Assembly: GCF_001613205.1 (NCBI RefSeq)
Contig: NZ_BDBX01000069.1
Location: forward strand, 1-33,347
Length of the DNA stretch: 33,347 bases
Direction: 5' to 3'
Origin: Nocardia sienata NBRC 100364
Lineage (GTDB): Bacteria > Actinomycetota > Actinomycetes > Mycobacteriales > Mycobacteriaceae
Below the pieces are notes generated by a model. That model ran no database searches. It was not told where the DNA came from and worked only from the letters and a program-made list of their open reading frames with translations. Of the stretch, positions 8,392 to 16,120 are shown one piece after another; the first letter of the stretch is position 1; every line of letters starts with the position of its first letter. Made by a program: the position numbers and the translations under genes.

Positions 8392-10185
8392 TCAGCTGTA
8401 GATCTTGTCCACCTCGGTGGCGTACTGCTTCATGACGACCGCGCGTTTGAGCGACATCTTCGGGGTCAGTTCCCCGGTTTCCTGAGTCCAGTCCGAGGTC
8501 AGGATATTGATCTTCTTGATCTGCTCGGCCTTGGAAACCTTCTTGTTGGTCTCGGCGACCGCGGCCTCCACCTCGGCGACCAGGACCGGATGCTCGACCA
8601 GTTCGGCGATATCCATCTCGCCGGCGACGCCGTTGCGTTCCTTCCACCCCGGCAGTGCTTCGGGATCCAGCGTGATGAGCGCGCCGATGAACGGCTTCCC
8701 GTCGCCGACCACCATGACCTGGCCGATCAGCGGATGCGCGCGCAACTCGTCCTCCATGGGTGCCGGGGAGACGTTCTTACCACCCGCGGTGACCAGGATT
8801 TCCTTCTTGCGCCCGGTGATGGTGATGAAACCGTCGGCGTCGATGGAGCCCAGGTCGCCGGTCCGGAACCAGCCGTCCACGAACGCGTCGGCACTCGCCT
8901 GCTCGTTGCCCCAGTAGCCCGCGAACACCACCGGACCGCGCAGTAGCAGTTCGCCGTCCTCACCGATCTTGGCGGCGTGACCCTCCAGCGGGCGGCCGAC
9001 CGACCCGACCCGGATGTGCTCGGGGGTGTTGACCGAGACGGCGGCAGTGGTCTCGGTGAGGCCGTAGCCTTCGAAAATGGTGACGCCGACACCGCGGAAG
9101 AAGTGCCCGAGCCGGGCGCCGAGCGGACCACCGCCGGAGACCGCGGCCTGGCAGTTCCCGCCGAGGGCGGCCCGCAGCTTGCCGTAAACGAGCTTGTCGA
9201 ACAGCGCATGCTTGGCCCGCAGCACCAGGCCGGGTTTCCCGGTGCCCAGGGCCTCGCTGTAGGCGATCGCGGTGGCCGCGGCGGCGTCGAAGATCTTGCC
9301 CTTGCCCTCGTCGTGGGCCTTCTGTTTGGCGGCGTTGAACACCTTCTCGAATACGCGCGGTACCGACAGCACGAAATCGGGCCGGTGCTCGGCGAACTGC
9401 TGGACCAGCGTGCTCCAGTCGGAGGTGTGCGCCAGGGTGACCTTGGCGTCGAAGGCGGCCAGGCTCACCGCGCGGGCGAAGACGTGCGCCAGCGGCAGGA
9501 ACATGAGCGTCTTCTTACCGGGGGTCAGGAACGACGCCAGCGCGATCCGGTCGGCCCGGGACTCGGCCCAGAGATTGGCGTGGCTGAGCATGACGCCCTT
9601 GGGCCGGCCGGTGGTGCCGGAGGTGTAGATCAGGGTGGCCGGCGAGGCCGCGTTCACCTGGGCGCGCCGGTCGTGGACGACCTGCTCGTCGAGTTCGGCC
9701 CCGCGTCGGACGAGTTCGTCGATCGCGTCCTTGTCTATCTGCAGGGTTTCGCGCAGCGCGGTCAGTTCGGCCGGATCGATCTCGTCGATGACGCCGCGGT
9801 GCTTGTCGTTCTCGACCACCAGCAGCGCGGTGGCCGAATCCTGCAGGATCCAGCGCGCCTGTTCGGCCGAGGAACTGTCGTAGATCGCCACGGTGCAGCC
9901 GCCGGCCGCCCAGATGGCGAAATCGAGCAGGGTCCACTCGTAACGGGTGGCGGCCATGATGGCGACCCGGTCGCCCAGTTCGATACCCGAGGCGATGAGG
10001 CCCTTGGCCACATCGGTGACCGCTGTCGCGAACTCCGCGGCCCGGACATCGCGCCAGCCGCCCGTGCCGTCGGGGACGTTGAACATCACCGCGGCGGGGG
10101 ACTCTTTCGCGAAACGGAACACGTTATCGGAATTGTTCGCGTCCTCGGGGATGGTGTAGGAAGCCGGGGCTTCGAACTCGCGCAT
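8392..10185 (-). CDS. Long-chain fatty-acid-CoA ligase, FadD15-type
   Basis: A 597-residue adenylate-forming enzyme that activates fatty acids to acyl-CoA through an acyl-AMP. The P-loop motif YTSGTTGRPKGVMLSH, the FEGYGLTETT motif, the WFRTGDLG motif and the GRKKEILVTAGGKNVSP hinge with its conserved lysine are all intact. The order and spacing resemble mycobacterial FadD15 (start MREF, SATRYEWxxLD-like region, RALxxKLVY). The ATG at 10185 follows AGGGAAAGG at good spacing; ATG 10188 directly before it is equally possible. It is separated from the upstream esterase operon on the same strand by a hairpin, so it probably has its own promoter. Confidence 0.92.
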   Translation of the reverse strand: MREFEAPASYTIPEDANNSDNVFRFAKESPAAVMFNVPDGTGGWRDVRAAEFATAVTDVAKGLIASGIELGDRVAIMAATRYEWTLLDFAIWAAGGCTVAIYDSSSAEQARWILQDSATALLVVENDKHRGVIDEIDPAELTALRETLQIDKDAIDELVRRGAELDEQVVHDRRAQVNAASPATLIYTSGTTGRPKGVMLSHANLWAESRADRIALASFLTPGKKTLMFLPLAHVFARAVSLAAFDAKVTLAHTSDWSTLVQQFAEHRPDFVLSVPRVFEKVFNAAKQKAHDEGKGKIFDAAAATAIAYSEALGTGKPGLVLRAKHALFDKLVYGKLRAALGGNCQAAVSGGGPLGARLGHFFRGVGVTIFEGYGLTETTAAVSVNTPEHIRVGSVGRPLEGHAAKIGEDGELLLRGPVVFAGYWGNEQASADAFVDGWFRTGDLGSIDADGFITITGRKKEILVTAGGKNVSPAPMEDELRAHPLIGQVMVVGDGKPFIGALITLDPEALPGWKERNGVAGEMDIAELVEHPVLVAEVEAAVAETNKKVSKAEQIKKINILTSDWTQETGELTPKMSLKRAVVMKQYATEVDKIYS

Positions 10186-10261
10186 CATTGCCTTTCCCTG
10201 TTTGCCAACTCGTCGGTAATTTACGCCACCGGAACCCGGCGGGGCGCGGGCCACCGGTAAA

Positions 10262-10291
10262 CGCCCTGGATTTCACCCTGAAACCAGGGCG
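10262..10291 (-). terminator. Hairpin terminator after the esterase operon
   Basis: CGCCCTGG-A-TTTCA pairs with TGAAA-CCAGGGCG around a CCC loop, a 13-bp stem with one bulge. On the minus strand it is followed by TTTACC. It lies downstream of the esterase stop (10313) and upstream of the FadD start, and so probably ends the monooxygenase-SDR-esterase transcript. Confidence 0.75.
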
Positions 10292-10312
10292 AAACGCGTC
10301 CCGATCAGGCCT

Positions 10313-11236
10313 TCATCCTAAGTCGCGCAGCGGTAGCTGATCGACGGCTTGCCGGAGAAAATCGGCCATTTCGGTCAGCGCCGCAGCAGCTGGGCCCACC
10401 AGGGCGGCCTGTAGCTGGGCGACATGCCAGAGGCCGCGGCTCTCGGTGAACGAGACGCTGACCCCCGCCGCGCGCAGGGCCGCGGTGAGATCGACGCACT
10501 GCGGGTGCAGTAGTTCGTCGATATCGGCCTGGACGTAGACCGGGGGCAGCCCCGCGAGGACACCGTGCAGCGGGGCGTAACCGGTATCGGCGGGATCCCC
10601 GGTACCGAGGTAGGCCGCGGCGCAGGCCCGCGACCAGGGGCCGTTGACGACCAGATCGCGGGGCCGTTCGGCGAGCTGGTTCGGATCGACCCACGGCGCG
10701 ATCAGACCGAGCGCGGCCGGGGTGTGGTCGTGCCGGGCGATGAGGCGCTGGGCCAGCGCCAAGGACAGTCCGCCGCCGGCCGAATCCCCGGCGATCGCGA
10801 TCCGGTCCGGCCGGTAGCCGTGTCCGTCGACCAACTCGAGGAAGGCGGCCTCCGCGTCGTCCAGCGCCGCCGGATAGGGATGTTCCGGTGCCAGCCGGTA
10901 GTCGAGGGCGTACACCGGGAGCCCGGTTCCGGCGGCGAGCCGGCCGTTGAGCGAGCGGTGGGTGGCCAGCGAACCCACGGCGTAACCGCCGCCGTGCAGG
11001 TACAGCACGGCGGCGGGTGCGGCCGGGGCCGGGCCGGGCGGCGCGAGCCGCTCGGCCGGGCGGCCGCCCAGGCGGATCCGTTCGACTCCGACACCCGGCG
11101 GTACGGGCTGCAACGCCGAACCGGCGTCGATCAGGGCCCGCTGCACCCGCCAGGGCAGCCGGGAATGCAACGCCACCCGGTACATCGAGCCCAGGACGGC
11201 CCGCGCCAGCGGCAGTGGCAGCGCGATATCTCGCAT
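10313..11236 (-). CDS. Alpha/beta hydrolase, hormone-sensitive-lipase family esterase
   Basis: A 307-residue HSL-family carboxylesterase. The oxyanion-hole motif HGGG is at 81-84, the nucleophile elbow GDSAG at 150-154 (Ser152), and the likely acid and base are Asp240 and His271 (GLWHVAQL). LDYRLAPEHPYPAALDD is the hallmark family stretch. The family hydrolyses short acyl or aryl esters. It is the third gene of the monooxygenase-SDR-esterase set, 22 bp behind the SDR. The position suggests hydrolysis of the ester that a Baeyer-Villiger monooxygenase would make. LipR sits beside MymA in mycobacteria in the same way. Confidence 0.88.
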   Translation of the reverse strand: MRDIALPLPLARAVLGSMYRVALHSRLPWRVQRALIDAGSALQPVPPGVGVERIRLGGRPAERLAPPGPAPAAPAAVLYLHGGGYAVGSLATHRSLNGRLAAGTGLPVYALDYRLAPEHPYPAALDDAEAAFLELVDGHGYRPDRIAIAGDSAGGGLSLALAQRLIARHDHTPAALGLIAPWVDPNQLAERPRDLVVNGPWSRACAAAYLGTGDPADTGYAPLHGVLAGLPPVYVQADIDELLHPQCVDLTAALRAAGVSVSFTESRGLWHVAQLQAALVGPAAAALTEMADFLRQAVDQLPLRDLG

Positions 11237-11258
11237 GTCGTTCCTTCTCCGGTACCGA

Positions 11259-12089
11259 TCAGGGCAGGAAACGTCGTTCGACGCCGACCGCGATGCGCTG
11301 GTAACCGGCGGCCGCGGTGCGGACGAACAGGTCCAGCAGTTTGGCCTCCCAGCCGATCAGCACTCGGCCGCGGCCCTTGCGGACACCGTCGACGATGGTC
11401 TGCGCGGCCATTTCGGGACTGTGGATGGCCAGGTACTTGTCGAACATCGAGCTGGCGTTCGCGCCGTCGATATCGTCGCTGTAGGTGGCGTTGCGGGCGA
11501 CGGCGGTCTTGATACCTCCGGGGTGCACACAGGTGACCTTGACCGGCGCGCGATCCACCAGCATTTCCTGGCGCAGCGCCTCGGTGAAACCACGAACCGC
11601 GAACTTGGCCGAGTTGTACGCGGCCTGGCCGGGTACCGCGATCAGGCCGAAGAGGCTGGACACGTTGATCACATGACCGTCGCCGGATTCGAGGAGGAAG
11701 GGCAGGAACGCCTTGGTCCCGTTCACCACACCCCAGAAGTCGACATCCATGATGCGTTCGATGTCTTTGAACTCGGTTTTGACGACATCGCCGTGGTGGG
11801 CGATACCGGCGTTGTTGTAGATCTGGTGCACGACGCCGAAATGCTGCTTCACGGCCTCGGCGTAGAGCAGTACGGCCTCGCGTTCGGCGACATCGAGCCG
11901 GTCGGATTTCACCTCCGCGCCGAGCTCTTCGCAGCGGCGGGTGGTTTCGGCCAGGCCCTCGCTGTCGATATCGGAGAGCGCCAGTTTCGCGCCGCGCCGG
12001 GCGAGGTTGACGGCCAGCGCCCGTCCGATTCCGGAGCCGGCTCCGGTGATCACACAGACTTTGTTGCGGAAGTACGAATCATGGCTCAT
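11259..12089 (-). CDS. SDR-family NAD(P)-dependent oxidoreductase
   Basis: A 276-residue classical short-chain dehydrogenase. The cofactor motif TGAGSGIG is at 15-22, Asp40 (SDID) ends strand 2 and favours NAD, NNAG is at 92-95, and the catalytic set is Ser144 or Ser145 with Tyr158 and Lys162 (YNSAK). The sequence after the active site (HPGGIKTAVARNATY) resembles the SadH-like enzymes next to mymA in mycobacteria. Its ATG overlaps the monooxygenase stop by 4 bases, which indicates one operon. The likely role is interconversion of an alcohol and the ketone used by the monooxygenase; that is inferred from neighbours. Confidence 0.9.
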   Translation of the reverse strand: MSHDSYFRNKVCVITGAGSGIGRALAVNLARRGAKLALSDIDSEGLAETTRRCEELGAEVKSDRLDVAEREAVLLYAEAVKQHFGVVHQIYNNAGIAHHGDVVKTEFKDIERIMDVDFWGVVNGTKAFLPFLLESGDGHVINVSSLFGLIAVPGQAAYNSAKFAVRGFTEALRQEMLVDRAPVKVTCVHPGGIKTAVARNATYSDDIDGANASSMFDKYLAIHSPEMAAQTIVDGVRKGRGRVLIGWEAKLLDLFVRTAAAGYQRIAVGVERRFLP

Positions 12090-13633
12090 TTTGCGGTGAC
12101 AACTTTCAGTTCAGGTCGAGCGGCCGCATCGGCAGCCGTCGTCGTATCGTAGGCGGCGACGTCGAATTTCCTTGTGATGCGGCGGAATTCGAAGGTGAAG
12201 TCCGGCCAGAGGGTCGTATTGTTGCCGTGCTTGTCCAGGTACCAGCTGGCGCAGCCGCCGGTACTCCAGACGCTTTTGGTGAGCTTCTTCTGCAGGGCGG
12301 AGTTGTAGGAGTCCTGCGCCGAACGGCGTACTTCGACGGTGCGCAGCCCCTGGCGTTCGAAGGTGGCCAGCGCGTCGGCTATGTAGTTGATCTGGGATTC
12401 GATCATGTACACCATCGAGGTGTGGCCGAGGCCGACATTGGGGCCGAGCAGGAAGAACATATTCGGGAAGTTGGCGATCGCCGAACCCTTGTAACCCTGC
12501 TGGCCGATCTCGTCGAACACCTCGGTCAGGCTGCGGCCGTCGCGACCGTAGATGGTCTCGTAGGCGGGGGAGTCGGTGACGTGGAAGCCGGTGGCGACCA
12601 CGATCGCGTCCACCTCGCGTTCGGTGCCGTCTGCGGTGACGATCGAGTTCGCGCGGATCTCGGCGATCCCGTCGGTGACCACATCGACATTGTCGCGATC
12701 CAGGGCGGGGTAGTACTCGTTGGAGATCAGCATGCGTTTGCAGCCGATGCGGAAGTTCGGGGTGACCTTCTTGCGCAGTTCCGGGTCGCGGATCTCCATG
12801 GCCAGTTTGGCCTTGGCCAGGGCCTCGAAACCGCGCATCAGTGCCGGGAACTTCGCCAGGCCGACCACCTGGGTCTCCCGGGCGGCGTAGATCGCGGCCC
12901 GGGACAGGCGCTGTACGCCCGGAACGTGCTTGAACGCCAGCCGCTCGGGCAACAGGTAGGGGCGGTCCAGCCGGGGTAGCAGCCAGGGCGCGGTGCGCTG
13001 GTAGACGTCGAGGTGGGCGACACTGCCGGCGATGGCGGGGACGATCTGGATGGCCGAGGCGCCGGTGCCGATGACCGCGACGCGTTTACCGGCCAGGTCG
13101 GAATCGTGGTTCCAGCGGGCCGAGTGGAAGATCTCGCCCTCGAAGCTGTTGATGCCCTTGATATCGGGCAGGTTGGGCTCGCACAGCGCGCCGACCGCGG
13201 AGACCACGGTATCGGCGGTGAAATCGCCCTTGCTGGTGGTCACTTCCCATTGCGCGGTCTCGGCGTTCCAGCGGGCTCCGGTGACATCACAGTCGAAGAG
13301 GTGCTTGTCGCGCACGTTGTACTTGTCGGCGACGCCCTGGATATAGGCCTGGATCTCACCCTGCCGGGAGAACGACCGCGACCAGTCCGGATTCAGGGCG
13401 AAGGAATACGAGTACAGGTGCGAGGGCACATCGCACGCGGCGCCGGGGTAGGTGTTGTCACGCCAGGTCCCACCGACATCGCTACCGCGTTCCAGTACGA
13501 GGAAATCCTCGCGGCCCTGCTGGGTCAGCCGGATGGCGAGGCCCAGCCCGGCGAAACCACTGCCGATGATGATCGTTCGCAGATGACGGGTGGGCTGGTT
13601 GGCGACAGCTTTGTCTGTAACCTTGCGACTCAT
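12086..13633 (-). CDS. Flavin-containing Baeyer-Villiger-type monooxygenase
   Basis: A 515-residue class B flavoprotein monooxygenase. The FAD motif GSGFAG is at 24-29, the NADPH-site Rossmann motif GTGASA at 189-194, and the Baeyer-Villiger fingerprint at 164-174 reads FEGEIFHSARW. The residue after it is Asn rather than the usual Pro/Asp. The enzyme inserts oxygen into ketones using NADPH and O2. ATG at 13633 was preferred to the upstream in-frame ATG (13684) because a well-spaced promoter places transcription start at or next to this ATG. It heads the monooxygenase-SDR-esterase operon and is divergent from a TetR gene. Confidence 0.9.
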   Translation of the reverse strand: MSRKVTDKAVANQPTRHLRTIIIGSGFAGLGLAIRLTQQGREDFLVLERGSDVGGTWRDNTYPGAACDVPSHLYSYSFALNPDWSRSFSRQGEIQAYIQGVADKYNVRDKHLFDCDVTGARWNAETAQWEVTTSKGDFTADTVVSAVGALCEPNLPDIKGINSFEGEIFHSARWNHDSDLAGKRVAVIGTGASAIQIVPAIAGSVAHLDVYQRTAPWLLPRLDRPYLLPERLAFKHVPGVQRLSRAAIYAARETQVVGLAKFPALMRGFEALAKAKLAMEIRDPELRKKVTPNFRIGCKRMLISNEYYPALDRDNVDVVTDGIAEIRANSIVTADGTEREVDAIVVATGFHVTDSPAYETIYGRDGRSLTEVFDEIGQQGYKGSAIANFPNMFFLLGPNVGLGHTSMVYMIESQINYIADALATFERQGLRTVEVRRSAQDSYNSALQKKLTKSVWSTGGCASWYLDKHGNNTTLWPDFTFEFRRITRKFDVAAYDTTTAADAAARPELKVVTAK

Positions 13634-13638
13634 ATAAT
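13611..13638 (+). promoter_or_regulatory. Candidate promoter of the tetR gene
   Basis: TTGTCT (13611-13616), a 16-bp spacer and a perfect TATAAT (13633-13638) face the TetR gene and predict a leader of about 55 nt. The -10 box overlaps the start codon of the divergent monooxygenase gene and the small palindrome CTCATATAATGAG (13629-13641). Repressor or polymerase bound here would affect both directions. Confidence 0.55.
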
Positions 13639-13639
13639 G

Positions 13640-13668
13640 AGCGTAAGGGCTTATTGAGTCGCAGTCAA
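13640..13668 (-). promoter_or_regulatory. Candidate leaderless promoter of the monooxygenase operon
   Basis: Read on the minus strand, TTGACT (13668-13663), a 17-bp spacer and TACGCT (13645-13640) form a good sigma70-type promoter. Only six bases separate the -10 box from the ATG at 13633, so the transcript would begin at or next to the A of the start codon. No Shine-Dalgarno sequence is visible, in line with leaderless translation, which is common in actinobacteria. Confidence 0.6.
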
Positions 13669-13700
13669 CAGTATTGAACGGCATTCAGTAGGATGGACAG

Positions 13701-14360
13701 GTGAGTACGAGCCCGGAAGCACCCGTCAAGCGCGTCCGATTGAGCCCGGACGAACGGAAGACACAGCTGATAACGCTCGGCGTGAAGATGCTCGGCGAAC
13801 GGGCGATCGAGGACATATCGGTCAGCGAGATCGCGGCCCAGGCGGGGATCTCGCGGGGACTGCTGTTCCACTACTTCCCCACCAAACAGGACTTCCAGCT
13901 CGAAGTGGTCCGGCACGCGAACGCCGAACTGCTGGCCCGCGTCGTCCCCGATCCCACGCTGAGCCTGTTCGATATGCTGCGCGACTCGGTGGGCCGCTAT
14001 ATCGATTACGTCAGCGAGAACCGCACCTCCTACCTGGCTCTGCTGCGCGGACCCGCCAGCTCCGGCCCGGAGTTGGCGGGCCTGGTGGAACAGACCCGGC
14101 GCGCGATCGCCGATATCATCCTCACCCAGGTCCCGCTCTCGGAGGAAGAACGCGAACAGCCGCGGCTGATCCTGGCTGTTCGGGGCTGGGTCGCGTTCAC
14201 CGAGGAAACCACGCTGTCCTGGCTGAGTGAGGAAACCGTCGCCCGCGAGGAGCTGATCGACCTGCTGGTGCAGTCCCTGCCGGCCCTGTCGATGGCGGTG
14301 AATCCGGCATTGGCCGCCGCCCTGCAACCGCCGAGCCGCCCCGGAACCGGGACGGCGTAG
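13701..14360 (+). CDS. TetR/AcrR-family transcriptional regulator
   Basis: The 219-residue protein has an N-terminal TetR helix-turn-helix (about 25-70: ITLGVKMLGERAIEDISVSE, then IAAQAGISRGLLFHYFPTKQ) and a variable ligand-binding C-terminal domain. It starts at GTG 13701, preceded by AGGATGG. It is divergent from the monooxygenase operon across a short region with overlapping promoters, so it is the probable repressor of both itself and that operon. The inducer is unknown; a ketone, alcohol or fatty substrate of the operon would be logical. Confidence 0.9.
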   Translation: MSTSPEAPVKRVRLSPDERKTQLITLGVKMLGERAIEDISVSEIAAQAGISRGLLFHYFPTKQDFQLEVVRHANAELLARVVPDPTLSLFDMLRDSVGRYIDYVSENRTSYLALLRGPASSGPELAGLVEQTRRAIADIILTQVPLSEEEREQPRLILAVRGWVAFTEETTLSWLSEETVAREELIDLLVQSLPALSMAVNPALAAALQPPSRPGTGTA

Positions 14361-14393
14361 CGGTCGCGGGCCCGGAACAGGGGCCGTCGGCGA

Positions 14394-14408
14394 CCCGTGC
14401 TCCACGGG
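14394..14408. terminator. Small hairpin between convergent tetR and ABC genes
   Basis: CCCGTG and CACGGG pair around a CTC loop between the TetR stop and the ABC-transporter stop. The stem is only 6 bp and has no T tract, so a terminator role is plausible but weak. Confidence 0.35.
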
Positions 14409-14410
14409 CT

Positions 14411-16120
14411 TCATTCACTCGGTGCCATGGCCACCTTCCAGAAATCCGCATAGCGGCCGCCCCGCCGCAGCAGTTCATCGTGGGTGCCGTCCTCCACGAT
14501 GCGGCCGCGATCGAGGAACACCACGCGGTCGGCGCGCTGGACGGTCCGCAGCCGGTGGGCGACCAAGACCACCGTCCGGTCCGCCGACAGCCGTTCGATC
14601 CCCTCGTGGACCGCTGCCTCGTTCACCGGATCCAGGGCCGAGCTCACCTCGTCGAGCAGTACGATCGGCGCGTCCTTGAGCAGGGCCCGGGCGATCGAGA
14701 CCCGCTGACGTTCACCGCCGGACAGCAGGGCGCCGCCCTCACCGACATTCGTGTTCCAGCCCTCGGGGAGCCGGTCGATCACCTCATCGAGTCGTGCCGC
14801 GGACGCCGCCGCCCGGACCTGCGCGTCCGTGGCATCCGGCCGACCGAGACGGACGTTGTCCTCGATCGTGCCGTCGAAGAGATACACGTGCTGGAAGACG
14901 AAGGAGATCTGCGATATCAGGTATGCGGTATCGATCGCGCGGATATCCACCCCGCCCACCCGCACCGCTCCCGCGTCCACATCGTAGAACCGTGCGATCA
15001 GTTGCAGCAGTGTGCTCTTGCCCGCGCCGGACGGTCCGACGATCGCGAGCCGTTGCCCCTGCGGCACCGACAGGGAGACTTCGTCGACAACCTTGCGGTC
15101 GTCGTGCGAGAACGCCACGGATTCCAAGACCAGGTCGTGGCGTACCGGCCGGACCGGATCGGCCGGTTCCGGCAGCGGCGGGGTACGCAGCAGCGCGTCG
15201 AGCCGGGTCAGTTCGGACCGGGCCGCGCGCAACTGGCCGCCGAGTTCGGACAGCGAAAGCAATGGTTCGGTGCATCTGGCCGCCAGCACCAGCACCGCGA
15301 GCAGTTCCGCCGCATCGATATCGCCGCCCACCGCGAGGTACGCGCCCAGAGCCAACAGCACAGTGAAGGTGATCTGCACGATCAGTGTCAGGCCCACCAC
15401 GCCGGTCAGGGCGGACAGGGTGCTGCGCCGGGCCGCGCGTTCGACCTCGTGCAAGGCGTCGTCGAGCATCCGGAAACGTTCGCGGGTCCGGCCGCCGGCG
15501 CGCAGCACCGGCTGGGCTTGGAGATATTCGAGGACCCGCCCGGCCGCCTCCTGATCGCGGGCGTGGCGTTCGGCATCATCGGCTGCCATGGCGCGACCGG
15601 ACCGGATCTGGATCAGCACCACGACCGGCACGGCGGCCAGGGCCGCGAGCCCCAGGCGCCAATCGAAGACGAGCATTACGCCGACGATCGTCAGCGGAGT
15701 GACGGCGGCCGAGATGAGCGGGGCCAGTTGATGGGCGATAACACTCATCGCCTGCAGCACCCCGCCGCCGGCGAGCACCGAGACCTCGCCGATCCGGTCG
15801 GCGGTGTACCAGCCGATGGGCAACCGGGCCAGCTGATCGCCCAGGCGGTGGTACACGCCGCGCAACAGCGTCGTACCGGCGCGGAACCCGGACAGATCAC
15901 TCAGGTAACGCAGTACGGCGTACGCGACGACGGCGATCCCGAACGCGATCAGCGGTGTCCGGGCGGCGGCGGGGTCGCCGCCGAACAGAGCCCGCAGCAC
16001 CGGAACCAGCAGGGTGTACGACAGCCCTTCGACAAGCGCTGTGACCGTCATCACGGCGATGGTGCGGCGCACCGGACGGGCGTAGGACCTCCCCAGCACC
16101 CGTAACAGCATCCGGATCAT
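14411..16120 (-). CDS. IrtB-like half-size ABC transporter (membrane plus ATPase domains)
   Basis: A 569-residue type IV ABC half-transporter: about six membrane helices (1-310), then an ATPase domain with Walker A GPSGAGKS at 362-369, signature LSGGE at 466-470, Walker B LLDE ending at 491 and H-loop His522. It resembles mycobacterial IrtB, which forms with IrtA an exporter-fold complex that imports ferric mycobactin/carboxymycobactin: MIR start, VPVLRALFG, YLFDGTIEDNV, and a GGRYADFWK-type C-terminus. Its ATG overlaps the stop of the IrtA-like gene, so the two probably form a heterodimer. The substrate is inferred; a lipid or peptide exporter is the alternative. Confidence 0.82.
   Translation of the reverse strand: MIRMLLRVLGRSYARPVRRTIAVMTVTALVEGLSYTLLVPVLRALFGGDPAAARTPLIAFGIAVVAYAVLRYLSDLSGFRAGTTLLRGVYHRLGDQLARLPIGWYTADRIGEVSVLAGGGVLQAMSVIAHQLAPLISAAVTPLTIVGVMLVFDWRLGLAALAAVPVVVLIQIRSGRAMAADDAERHARDQEAAGRVLEYLQAQPVLRAGGRTRERFRMLDDALHEVERAARRSTLSALTGVVGLTLIVQITFTVLLALGAYLAVGGDIDAAELLAVLVLAARCTEPLLSLSELGGQLRAARSELTRLDALLRTPPLPEPADPVRPVRHDLVLESVAFSHDDRKVVDEVSLSVPQGQRLAIVGPSGAGKSTLLQLIARFYDVDAGAVRVGGVDIRAIDTAYLISQISFVFQHVYLFDGTIEDNVRLGRPDATDAQVRAAASAARLDEVIDRLPEGWNTNVGEGGALLSGGERQRVSIARALLKDAPIVLLDEVSSALDPVNEAAVHEGIERLSADRTVVLVAHRLRTVQRADRVVFLDRGRIVEDGTHDELLRRGGRYADFWKVAMAPSE

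Noticed and set aside
6866..8647. Long minus-strand open frame opposite the MFS gene.
   Set aside because: Composition is Arg/His/Gln/Gly-rich, typical of antisense frames of high-GC genes, and it spans a perfect terminator hairpin.
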